From CAYTID01 sp964437735 (GTDB lineage Bacteria; Bacteroidota; Ignavibacteria; UBA10030; BY39), in NCBI GenBank assembly GCA_964437735.1, contig CAYTID010000057.1:1-14054 (forward strand): 14,054 nt of DNA, read 5' to 3'. Each line of letters opens with the position of its first letter. Within the stretch, counting starts at the first letter, position 1. The notes beneath the pieces were generated by a model, which made no database searches, was not told the DNA's origin, and saw only the letters and a program-made list of their open reading frames with translations. A program made the position numbers and the translations under genes. Shown here piece after piece: positions 7,065-13,531 of this stretch.

Positions 7065-7742
7065 CTAAAATTCTACAGTTTCACCAAACTTAAAAACTTT
7101 TCCTTTAAAACCTTTTTCGCTTATTTTCCTGATAAAACTTTCCGGGTCAGCCTGAATTATCGGGAATGTATTGTAATGCATAGGAACTACATATTTAGGG
7201 TTTACAAGCTCAACTGCTTTGACTGCATCATCGATTCCCATTGTAAAATTATCACCGATCGGAACAAGAAATACATCAACCGGATTTGTTTCGCCTATCA
7301 GCTTCATATCGGAAAACAGCCCCGTATCTCCGGCGTGGTAAACTGTTTTGCCACCCATCGTTACTAATGCACCTGATGGTTCACCGGTGTAAGTTCCTTC
7401 ACCTGACGATGAACCGTGATGGGCAATTGTAAATTTCAATCTTCCGAATGGGAAATTAAATCCGCCGCCGATATGCATATTATGGGCTTTTGCGCCTTTT
7501 TCAGCAACGTAATTTGCCAATTCGTTTACTGCAATAATCGTCGCATCATTGCGTTTTGCAATACTCACTGCATCGCCGAGGTGGTCACCGTGACCGTGAG
7601 TTACGACTATATATTCGACTTTTACATCCTTTTCTTTAACCGGAGAAGAAGGATTTCCTTCGATAAAAGGATCGATAATCAGCTTAGTTTTTCCGTCATC
7701 CAACAAAAAAACCGAATGTCCATAATATGTAAGTTTTAACAT
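7065..7742 (-). CDS. UPF0173 family metal-dependent hydrolase (metallo-beta-lactamase fold)
   Basis: The 225-residue protein is a full-length UPF0173 member, a soluble metallo-beta-lactamase-fold hydrolase whose physiological substrate is not established. Metal-binding motifs are visible: LTYYGHS at 4-10, the HGHGDH box at 49-54, IAHHGSSSG at 106-114, YHAGDTGLF at 135-143 with the metal-bridging aspartate at 139, and PMHYNTFP at 187-194. ATG 7742 has a near-perfect AAGGAGGT Shine-Dalgarno sequence just upstream. It is the first gene of the leftward cluster and sits directly behind the promoter-like sequence at 7788-7819, with parA 11 nt downstream. A functional tie to partition is not implied by the sequence; co-transcription is. 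Confidence 0.92.
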   Translation of the reverse strand: MLKLTYYGHSVFLLDDGKTKLIIDPFIEGNPSSPVKEKDVKVEYIVVTHGHGDHLGDAVSIAKRNDATIIAVNELANYVAEKGAKAHNMHIGGGFNFPFGRLKFTIAHHGSSSGEGTYTGEPSGALVTMGGKTVYHAGDTGLFSDMKLIGETNPVDVFLVPIGDNFTMGIDDAVKAVELVNPKYVVPMHYNTFPIIQADPESFIRKISEKGFKGKVFKFGETVEF

Positions 7743-7972
7743 ATAACCTCCTTTGGTTATGTGAAAAATTGTTGAAAATTAACAAATCAAATATAATTTT
7801 TTTTTTGAAGTAATGCAAAGAGGATTGAATAATTGAACACTGAATATTTTTCCAATTTGATTTTTTTTCCATTTTTTTTTATTATTAGTCCGAATTTGGA
7901 AACTTTTAATAGCACACTGCGTTAAATTATCATTCCAATGTAATTACAAGTAACAACTAATTAGGAGTTTTG
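7743..7972. other. Divergent intergenic region between the partition operon and moxR
   Basis: The region is very AT-rich, with T-runs at 7797-7806 and around 7861-7880 that should bend or stiffen the DNA. It must contain promoters for both directions. Only the leftward one (7788-7819) is convincing. For moxR, a TTTG at about 7895 lies upstream of TAAATTAT at about 7923, which is weak in both sequence and spacing. A good ribosome-binding site, AGGAG (7963-7967), precedes the moxR ATG. I see no RNA gene or operator here. Confidence 0.6.
7788..7819 (-). promoter_or_regulatory. Putative Bacteroidota-type promoter for the UPF0173-parAB operon
   Basis: Read on the - strand, TTTG (complement of 7816-7819) is followed by a 20-nt spacer containing a ten-A tract, then TATATTTG (complement of 7788-7795). 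This matches the Bacteroidota primary-sigma consensus TTTG-N(about 19-20)-TAnnTTTG. Transcription would start near 7780, giving a leader of about 40 nt before ATG 7742. I infer function from the match and position; no equally good match was found on the + strand for moxR. Confidence 0.55.
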
Positions 7973-8959
7973 ATGACAGAAATCAAAGCATTGAATGAGA
8001 AAATTCAGAAAGAAAGCGCATTTGTCGATATACTGACGATGGAAATCGGCAAAGTGATTGTCGGACAAAAATATATGGTCGAACGTCTTTTAATCGGCTT
8101 ATTATCAAACGGACATATTTTACTGGAAGGTGTACCGGGATTGGCAAAAACACTTGCGATTAAAACTCTTGCATCCACGATACAGGCAAAATTTCAGCGG
8201 ATACAGTTTACTCCCGACCTCCTCCCTGCCGATTTGATTGGTACAATGATTTACAATCAGCGGAAAGAAGAATTTACTGTCAGAAAAGGACCGATATTTG
8301 CGAACTTCATTTTAGCAGACGAAATCAACCGAGCTCCTGCAAAAGTCCAAAGCGCGCTTTTAGAGGCAATGCAGGAACGGCAGGTAACAATCGGTGAAGC
8401 CACATTTAAACTCGAAGAACCGTTCCTTGTCCTTGCAACGCAAAATCCGATCGAGCAAGAAGGAACATATCCCCTTCCCGAAGCACAGGTCGACCGTTTT
8501 ATGTTGAAAATTAAAATCACATATCCGGTGCGAGATGAAGAGCGCCTTATTATGAGACAAAATATTACAAACTCGTTCCCAGAAATTAAATCTGTTGTCA
8601 ATCCTTCTGATATTCTGAAAGCAAGAAACGTCGTCCAGGAAGTTTATATGGACGAGAAGATTGAGAAATATATTTTAGACATTGTATTTGCTACACGTCA
8701 GCCGAAAGATTTCAAGCTTGAAAAGATGACACAGTTAATCAGCTACGGCGGTTCACCACGAGCAAGTATAAATCTTGCGCTTGCTGCAAAAGCATTTGCA
8801 TTCATCAAACGCCGTGGATACGTAATACCTGAAGATGTACGAGCCGTCTGTCACGATGTACTCCGCCATCGTATTGCAGTAACCTACGAAGCTGAAGCAG
8901 AGAATATAAATTCGGAAGATATTATTAACGAGATATTGAATACTGTAGAAGTACCGTAA
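7973..8959 (+). CDS. moxR: MoxR family AAA+ ATPase
   Basis: This is a 328-residue MoxR-type AAA+ ATPase (RavA/MoxR clade), thought to act as a chaperone that activates or remodels VWA-domain partners. Visible motifs are VIVGQ at 28-32, Walker A GVPGLAKT at 53-60, the family sequence FTPDLLPADLIG at 79-90, Walker B FILADEINRAP at 112-122, sensor-1 region VLATQNPIEQEGTYPLPEAQ at 153-172, and the sensor-2 area around SYGGSPRAS. ATG 7973 is chosen over an in-frame TTG at 7970 because AGGAG (7963-7967) is placed correctly for it. As the first gene of the + strand cluster it leads the DUF58 and Bat genes, the classical arrangement. It is normally directly followed by the DUF58 gene; here a four-helix-bundle gene and repeats intervene. 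Confidence 0.95.
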   Translation: MTEIKALNEKIQKESAFVDILTMEIGKVIVGQKYMVERLLIGLLSNGHILLEGVPGLAKTLAIKTLASTIQAKFQRIQFTPDLLPADLIGTMIYNQRKEEFTVRKGPIFANFILADEINRAPAKVQSALLEAMQERQVTIGEATFKLEEPFLVLATQNPIEQEGTYPLPEAQVDRFMLKIKITYPVRDEERLIMRQNITNSFPEIKSVVNPSDILKARNVVQEVYMDEKIEKYILDIVFATRQPKDFKLEKMTQLISYGGSPRASINLALAAKAFAFIKRRGYVIPEDVRAVCHDVLRHRIAVTYEAEAENINSEDIINEILNTVEVP

Positions 8960-8963
8960 AAAA

Positions 8964-9000
8964 GTAAATAGTCAGTTGTCATTGGTCATTTGTAACTAAT
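8964..9000 (-). repeat. Degenerate 7-bp repeat tract, reverse orientation, 5' of the four-helix-bundle gene
   Basis: On the - strand the tract divides into consecutive 7-mers such as ACAAATG, ACCAATG, ACAACTG and ACTATTT, all variants of ACCAATG. It starts 4 nt after the moxR stop and ends just before the ribosome-binding site of the next gene. The tract at 9426-9481 has the same kind of units in the opposite orientation: ACAAATGAC is shared exactly and TGACTA-TTAC nearly so. The two tracts therefore form an imperfect inverted pair around the gene at 9020-9454. Confidence 0.65.
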
Positions 9001-9019
9001 TAAATAAAAGGAGGCGAAA

Positions 9020-9454
9020 ATGGCTAAATCAATTGATGAGTTAGAAGTTTATCAGATAGCAGAAGATTTATCAGATGATCTTTGGAATATTTGTTTAGGA
9101 TGGAATTGGTTTGAACGAAAAACAGTAGGAACTCAATTAGTTAAAGCTGCTGATTCTATCAGTGCAAACATAGCCGAAGGATACGGAAGATATTTTTATA
9201 AAGAAAATATACAATTTTGCTATTTTGCTCGAGGCTCACTGTACGAAACACAACACTGGATACGGCGAGCTTTCAAGAGAAATATTATTACAACAGAACA
9301 AGAACAAAAAATTAATAAAATGATAAATGCACTTGCCCCAAAATTAAATGCATATATAAACTCGATCAAGAAAGAATCGGAAAAGGAAAAGCAAAAAACT
9401 TATTCACGAAAAACAAATTCTAATGACCATTTACCAATTACTAATCACAAATGA
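9020..9454 (+). CDS. Four helix bundle protein (S23 / 23S rRNA-intervening-sequence family)
   Basis: A 144-residue member of the four-helix-bundle family first seen in the intervening sequences of 23S rRNA genes (also related to diversity-generating-retroelement Avd proteins). The signature SANIAEGYGR is at 48-57, preceded by GTQLVKAADSI and followed by FCYFARGSLYETQHWIRRA. Other homologues are about 115-125 residues. The last nine residues (136-144, DHLPITNHK) are encoded by the 7-bp repeat tract that begins at 9426, so the natural end was probably earlier or has been extended. A strong AAGGAGG (9008-9014) sets ATG 9020. Its location between moxR and the DUF58 gene is unusual and it is bracketed by inverted repeat tracts, suggesting a later insertion. 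Such proteins may bind nucleic acid; no enzymatic motif is present. Confidence 0.88.
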   Translation: MAKSIDELEVYQIAEDLSDDLWNICLGWNWFERKTVGTQLVKAADSISANIAEGYGRYFYKENIQFCYFARGSLYETQHWIRRAFKRNIITTEQEQKINKMINALAPKLNAYINSIKKESEKEKQKTYSRKTNSNDHLPITNHK

Positions 9455-9481
9455 CAAGTGACTAATTACTAGTGACCAACT
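9426..9481 (+). repeat. Degenerate 7-bp repeat tract, forward orientation, before the DUF58 gene
   Basis: Eight consecutive 7-mers can be read, all variants of ACCAATG: among them ACCATTT, ACCAATT, ACAAATG, ACAAGTG, ACTAGTG and ACCAACT. The tract encodes the last nine residues and the stop of the four-helix-bundle protein and ends two bases before the DUF58 start codon at 9483. It replaces any Shine-Dalgarno sequence for that gene. Confidence 0.7.
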
Positions 9482-9482
9482 A

Positions 9483-10358
9483 ATGGAAACCACCGAGCTT
9501 ATAAAAAAAGTCCGTAAAATCGAGATTAAGACGCGAGGACTGGCGAATCAGATTTTTTCCGGGGAATACCACAGCGTGTTCAAAGGTCGCGGTATGGCTT
9601 TTAGTGAAGTGCGTGAATATCAGCTTGGTGATGATATCCGCTCAATAGACTGGAATGTAACGGCGCGTTTCAACCATCCTTATGTAAAAATTTATGAAGA
9701 AGAACGCGAACTCACAGTTATGATTCTCGTCGATGTGAGCGGATCAGGTGAATTCGGTACTTCCGTACAGATGAAAAAAGGTTTGGCGTTAGAACTTTGC
9801 GCAGTGCTTGCATTTTCGGCAATACAAAATAATGATAAAGTCGGAGTAATATTCTTCAGTGATATAATTGAGAAATTCATTCCGCCCAAAAAAGGTCGGA
9901 CGCATATCCTCCGGATAATTCGCGAATTAATAGATTTCCAGCCAAAACAACATAGAACCAATATCACAGAAGGAATCAGGTATTTCACAAGTGTAATAAA
10001 AAAGAGGAGTATTGCATTTATAATATCAGATTTCATCGATAAAAACTTTGAATCAGCGTTGAAAATTGCCAATAAAAAGCACGATATGGTTGCCATCCGG
10101 CTGTACGACCAGCGGGAACAGGAATTACCCGACGTCGGATTGTTGAGATTATCTGATGCCGAGACCGGTGATGTTATGTGGATTGACAGCTCAAAAAAAT
10201 CTGTCCGTGAAAGTTTTAAAACCTGGCAAACGAAAAAGGAAGCCGACCTTAAAAACATTTTCAGAAAAAGCGGAGTTGATATCATAAACATTCGTACTGA
10301 TCAGTCGTATGTTCAGCCGCTGATGAACTTTTTCAGAATCAGAGAGAAAAGATGGTAG
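9483..10358 (+). CDS. DUF58 domain protein with von Willebrand A-type fold
   Basis: A 291-residue cytoplasmic DUF58 protein, the usual partner of MoxR ATPases. Landmarks are the N-terminal KVRKIEIKTRGLANQIFSG, GEYHSVFKGRG, and the DUF58 hallmark REYQLGDDIRSIDWNVTAR at 44-62. The VWA-like metal-ion site DVSGSG is at 84-89 (Asp84, Ser86, Ser88), and the FIISDFID strand near 174-181 supplies a further acidic residue. There is no membrane segment. The function in this cluster is inferred: a VWA-type protein acted on by MoxR. The ATG at 9483 is preceded only by the 7-bp repeat tract, with no Shine-Dalgarno sequence. A 21-nt gap separates the stop from the BatD-like gene. Confidence 0.93.
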   Translation: METTELIKKVRKIEIKTRGLANQIFSGEYHSVFKGRGMAFSEVREYQLGDDIRSIDWNVTARFNHPYVKIYEEERELTVMILVDVSGSGEFGTSVQMKKGLALELCAVLAFSAIQNNDKVGVIFFSDIIEKFIPPKKGRTHILRIIRELIDFQPKQHRTNITEGIRYFTSVIKKRSIAFIISDFIDKNFESALKIANKKHDMVAIRLYDQREQELPDVGLLRLSDAETGDVMWIDSSKKSVRESFKTWQTKKEADLKNIFRKSGVDIINIRTDQSYVQPLMNFFRIREKRW

Positions 10359-10370
10359 AGTAAACCAACC

Positions 10371-10404
10371 AAAAATTAAATGTCAAAAATTAAAAATAAA
10401 TATC
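10371..10404 (+). repeat. A-rich direct repeat spanning the start codon of the BatD-like gene
   Basis: CAAAAATTAAATGT is followed at once by CAAAAATTAAAAAT, a near-perfect 14-bp direct repeat built of two 7-bp halves. The proposed start ATG (10380-10382) lies inside the first copy. No Shine-Dalgarno sequence is present, so initiation here probably depends on A-rich, structure-free sequence. Confidence 0.5.
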
Positions 10405-11369
10405 ACAGTTCTATCTTACTCATTACTCAACGCATTAGACTCATCGCTCTCTGCTCTCTGCTCTTTGCTACTAACTCTTCACTCTTCGCTCAGCATGTAC
10501 ACGTTTCTGCTAAAGTTGACTCTAACAAAATATTAATCGGGGATTGGATTCATCTCAACATTAATCTTGAGTATCCAAACAATATAAAAATCTCATATCC
10601 ACAGATAACCGATTCGCTCCAGGGATTGGAAATTATCGAACGCAAGCAGCCGGAAGTAATTCGATCGGGCAACGTCATAAAAGAAAAATATATCTACGTT
10701 ATTTCCGCTTTTGATACAGGCACATTTGTAATCCCATCGTTACAATTTTTATATAATTTTGTAGATGATACGGAAGTTCAAACAGCAACTACTTCACCGA
10801 TACCGATTTTCGTGCACAGCATAGGAATTAATACGGATGAAGATATAAAAGATATTAAACCGCCATTGAGTGTCCCTATTACTTTTTCTGAACTTCTTCC
10901 CTACTTAATCGGAATTGTAGTGATCGGCTTGGTTTCTTTTGGATTCTACTATTTTATAAAGAAAAGAAAGAAAGGCGAAGTCTGGGAAATCTTCACTGCA
11001 CCTATACGTCCAGCGCACGAAATTGCACTCAACGCACTTCGCTCACTCGAAGCAGAAAAACTCTGGCACCGCGGCGAAGTAAAATTGTATCATTCAAAAC
11101 TTACGGATATTGTCCGAACATATATCGAAAACCGTTTCTTCATCCGGGCAATGGAATCGACCACGGATGAAATTATCGAAGATTTCAAAAAAACTGAAAT
11201 CAACGGAACGTTAAAAGACACATTATACAAGATGCTGGAATTAGGAGACCTCGTAAAATTTGCTAAACAACAGCCGCTCCCTGATGAAAACGAACGCAGT
11301 CTCAAATATGCATATGAGTTTGTTGAAAATACTATGATAACAAAAACATCGGAAGAGGAAAAGGTATGA
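10380..11369 (+). CDS. BatD-like membrane-anchored protein of the Bat cluster
   Basis: A 329-residue protein with a signal peptide (residues 1-38, cut near LFA-Q) and a periplasmic beta-rich domain of about 40-150 (VSAKVDSNKILIGDWIHLNI, then GLEIIERKQPEVIRSGNVIKEKY), resembling the N-terminal module of BatD. A transmembrane helix at about 173-193 (LPYLIGIVVIGLVSFGFYYF) is followed by KKRKK. The cytoplasmic helical domain contains PAHEIALNALRSLEAEKLW at 211-229, YHSKLTDIVRTYIENRF at 237-253 and AMESTTDEIIEDF at 257-269, a pattern found in the short gene between DUF58 and batA in Bacteroidota (DUF4381-like). The start codon and the entire signal-peptide region lie in repeat DNA, and no other ATG is available. 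The stop overlaps batA (ATGA). Specific role unknown; probably presents a partner to the VWA proteins. Confidence 0.85.
   Translation: MSKIKNKYHSSILLITQRIRLIALCSLLFATNSSLFAQHVHVSAKVDSNKILIGDWIHLNINLEYPNNIKISYPQITDSLQGLEIIERKQPEVIRSGNVIKEKYIYVISAFDTGTFVIPSLQFLYNFVDDTEVQTATTSPIPIFVHSIGINTDEDIKDIKPPLSVPITFSELLPYLIGIVVIGLVSFGFYYFIKKRKKGEVWEIFTAPIRPAHEIALNALRSLEAEKLWHRGEVKLYHSKLTDIVRTYIENRFFIRAMESTTDEIIEDFKKTEINGTLKDTLYKMLELGDLVKFAKQQPLPDENERSLKYAYEFVENTMITKTSEEEKV
10416..10492 (-). repeat. 7-bp repeat tract, reverse orientation, forming the signal-peptide coding region
   Basis: Eleven consecutive 7-mers are visible, including two copies of TTACTCA, two of CTGCTCT, and TCGCTCT, TCACTCT and TCGCTCA. 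The reverse complement of 10440-10456, GAGCAGAGAGCGATGAG, matches 12423-12439 at 16 of 17 bases, so this is the same repeat family as the tract after batA but inverted. In the coding frame three 7-mers equal seven codons, which produces the protein period LLITQRI (13-19), RLIALCS (20-26), LLFATNS (27-33), SLFAQ (34-38). Confidence 0.75.
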
Positions 11370-12358
11370 GCGGAATTACTTTTGTATCTCCGTATTTTTT
11401 TTATCTTCTTATTCTAGTTCCTGTTTTTATTTTATGGTACTGGAAGAAACACCGTCATCAGTTTATCGAGATGCAGATATCGTCACTCGAAGGATTCGGA
11501 ATGGCTCCGAGAAGCTGGCGGCAGCGTTTCAGACATCTTTTATTTGTATTCAGAATTTTTGCATTCATCCTTTTAGTTTTTGCGTTAGCCCGTCCGCAGT
11601 CAACATCTAAATTGGAAAATATCACCACCGAAGGGATTGATATAGTTCTCGCGATGGATATTTCCGGTAGTATGTTAGCAGAAGATCTCCGTCCGAATAG
11701 AATTGAAGCATCAAAAAAAGTCGGTATGGAATTTATCGATGACCGTCAAACCGACAGAATCGGACTCGTAGTTTTTGCAGGTGAAAGTTTTTCTCAATGT
11801 CCGCTTACAACCGACCACGCCGTTGTTAAAAATCTAATGAAAGATATAAAAAGCGGAATGATTGAAGACGGAACGGCAATCGGTATGGGATTGGCAACTG
11901 CTGTCAGCAGGTTAAAGGAAAGTAAAGCAAAAAGTAAAGTAATAATATTATTGACAGACGGTGTGAACAACCGCGGATTCATTGATCCCGTAACTGCGGC
12001 ACAAATTGCGCAAACTTTCGACATCAGAGTTTACACAATAGGAGTCGGAACAATCGGACTTGCCCCATATCCGGTACAGACTCCTTTCGGAACTCAGTAC
12101 CAAAATGTACCTGTTCAAATTGATGAAGAACTCTTGAAGAAAGTTTCCGAAATGACAGACGGAAAATACTTCCGCGCAACCGATAATAAAAAATTAAAAG
12201 ATATTTATCAGGAAATTGATAAGCTTGAAAAAACAAAAATTGAAGTAACTGAATACAAACGTCATTCGGAAGAATTTACAACAGCAGCTTTTTTTGCCGG
12301 TTTGTTTTTATTGTTTGAGTTATTACTCAGATATACAATTTTCAGGAGCAATCCGTGA
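11366..12358 (+). CDS. batA: BatA, VWA-domain membrane protein
   Basis: A 330-residue Bat (Bacteroides aerotolerance) protein. Two N-terminal membrane helices (about 9-27 and 58-76, ending FALARPQ) are followed by a VWA domain facing the periplasm and a C-terminal membrane helix (about 306-324). The metal-ion-dependent adhesion site is complete: DISGS at 98-102, Thr170 in DGTAIG, and Asp198 in LLTDG. Residues such as RIGLVVFAGESFSQCPLTTD (131-150) are typical of BatA/BatB. In Bacteroides the Bat genes were linked to aerotolerance; in general they are taken as MoxR-regulated VWA proteins. ATG 11366 overlaps the previous stop by 4 nt and is preceded by GAGGAAAAGG, so translation is coupled. The following 152 nt before batB consist almost wholly of tandem repeats. 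Confidence 0.94.
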   Translation: MSGITFVSPYFFYLLILVPVFILWYWKKHRHQFIEMQISSLEGFGMAPRSWRQRFRHLLFVFRIFAFILLVFALARPQSTSKLENITTEGIDIVLAMDISGSMLAEDLRPNRIEASKKVGMEFIDDRQTDRIGLVVFAGESFSQCPLTTDHAVVKNLMKDIKSGMIEDGTAIGMGLATAVSRLKESKAKSKVIILLTDGVNNRGFIDPVTAAQIAQTFDIRVYTIGVGTIGLAPYPVQTPFGTQYQNVPVQIDEELLKKVSEMTDGKYFRATDNKKLKDIYQEIDKLEKTKIEVTEYKRHSEEFTTAAFFAGLFLLFELLLRYTIFRSNP

Positions 12359-12368
12359 TTAGCAAAAA

Positions 12369-12438
12369 GCGGTGAGCAATGAGCAGTGAGCAATGAGCGG
12401 TGAGCAATGAGCGGTGAGCAATGAGCAGAGAGCAATGA
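12369..12438 (+). repeat. Five tandem 14-bp repeats between batA and batB
   Basis: Five head-to-tail copies of GCGGTGAGCAATGA or close variants (GCAGTGAGCAATGA, GCAGAGAGCAATGA) start at 12369, 12383, 12397, 12411 and 12425. Each 14-mer is itself two related 7-mers. The tract begins 10 nt after the batA stop. Its reverse strand reads as hydrophobic peptide (SLLTAHCSPL-type), which can create false open frames. Confidence 0.9.
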
Positions 12439-12458
12439 GAAATGAACTATGACCAAAT

Positions 12459-12507
12459 ACCAATGACCAATGACCAGTGACCAATGACCATTAACTATTG
12501 ACCATTA
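12459..12507 (+). repeat. Seven tandem 7-bp repeats directly before batB
   Basis: Consecutive 7-mers ACCAATG, ACCAATG, ACCAGTG, ACCAATG, ACCATTA, ACTATTG and ACCATTA fill 12459-12507, three bases before the batB ATG at 12511. The unit is the same as in the tracts around the four-helix-bundle gene. No ribosome-binding sequence is left between the repeats and the start codon. Confidence 0.88.
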
Positions 12508-12510
12508 AAG

Positions 12511-13531
12511 ATGTTAAGATTTGAAAACATAGAATTTTTATACGGTTTGATATTTATCCCCATTCTCATCGTTATATATTGGTGGGCTATGAGGACGAAG
12601 AAAAAATCATTAAAAGATTTCGGAGATATTTCGTTAATTAAAAATCTCATACCGGATTTACCAAAATACAAACCGGCTGTAAAATTTTTCACATCGTTAG
12701 TTATAATAATTTTAGTAATATTCGGTCTGGCAAATTTGCAGGTCGGTTCAAAACTCGAAGAAGTAAAGCGTGAGGGTGTCGATATAATCATCGCTATTGA
12801 TGTATCAAACAGTATGAAAGCTGAGGATATTAAACCAAACCGGCTCGAAAGCACTAAACAGGCAGTATCGCGTCTGATTGATAAATTACAAAACGACAGG
12901 ATCGGATTGATCGTTTTCGCAGGCGATGCGTACCTGCAACTACCGCTTACACCGGATTACTCTGCTGCAAAATTATTTTTAAGTACAATCGAAACTGATA
13001 TCGTTCCGATTCAGGGAACTGCAGTCGGTGCAGCGATTCGCCTTGCAAAGAAGTCTTTCATACAAGGCGAACAAAAACATAAAGTAATCGTTATCGTAAC
13101 TGATGGTGAAAACCACGAAGACGATGCAATCGGTGAAGCAAAAAGTGCAACCGAAGAAGGAATTATCATCCATACAATCGGTATGGGCTCGCCGCTTGGA
13201 GCTCCTATCCCCGTTTATCACTACGATACTCAGGTCGGATACAGGAAAGATAAAAGCGGTAACATCATTCTTACGAAACTCGACGAAGCGGCACTACAAC
13301 AAATTGCCGCTGCGGGAAATGGTAAATATATACAAGCTACCAACCGACAGGATGAATTGGAAATTATTCTAAAAGAAAGAATATGCCGCAAAAATTTTCA
13401 CCGATTACGAAGATAGATTCCAATACTTTCTAGGATTTGCTTTGTTTCTTTTAATAGTAGATTTATTTATCTCTGAACGAAAAAATAAATGGTTATCCAG
13501 ATGGAATCTTTTTAATGAGGGAAAAAGATGA
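12511..13531 (+). CDS. batB: BatB, VWA-domain membrane protein, frameshifted near the 3' end
   Basis: BatB has the same plan as BatA: membrane helices at about 8-25 and 58-75, then a VWA domain with DVSNS at 97-101, Thr170 in QGTAVG and Asp198 in VTDG. The frame from ATG 12511 runs on to a stop at 13416, but its last residues (after LKE, codon 13375-13377) are not BatB-like. From 13379 the next frame gives EYAAKIFTDYEDRFQYFLGF and a C-terminal membrane helix (FALFLLIVDLF), ending at TGA 13529-13531, exactly the ending expected. The join needs two bases missing (modulo three). Family members have about seven more residues here (of the type INKMEKK), so about 20 nt may be lost between A-rich direct repeats, or misassembled. 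The stop overlaps batC (ATGA). Start supported by homology; no Shine-Dalgarno sequence. Confidence 0.88.

Noticed and set aside
5349..7972. parS site or replication origin next to parAB
   Set aside because: I looked for TGTTTCACGTGAAACA or close variants and for DnaA-box clusters and saw none by eye; a motif scan would be needed to be certain.
8964..9481. Insertion sequence with terminal inverted repeats
   Set aside because: There is no transposase, the arms are degenerate 7-mer tracts rather than defined ends, and no target-site duplication could be identified.
9692..10291. 199-codon open frame on the - strand
   Set aside because: It lies wholly within the DUF58 gene, whose + strand product has clear family motifs; the opposite frame has none.
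12262..12456. Open frame on the - strand with a hydrophobic repeated peptide (SLLTAHCSPL type)
   Set aside because: It is the reverse-strand reading of the 14-bp tandem repeats and overlaps the batA 3' end; no ribosome-binding site and no independent coding signal.
12369..12507. CRISPR array
   Set aside because: Units are 7 or 14 bp, directly tandem and without spacers; no cas genes are present.
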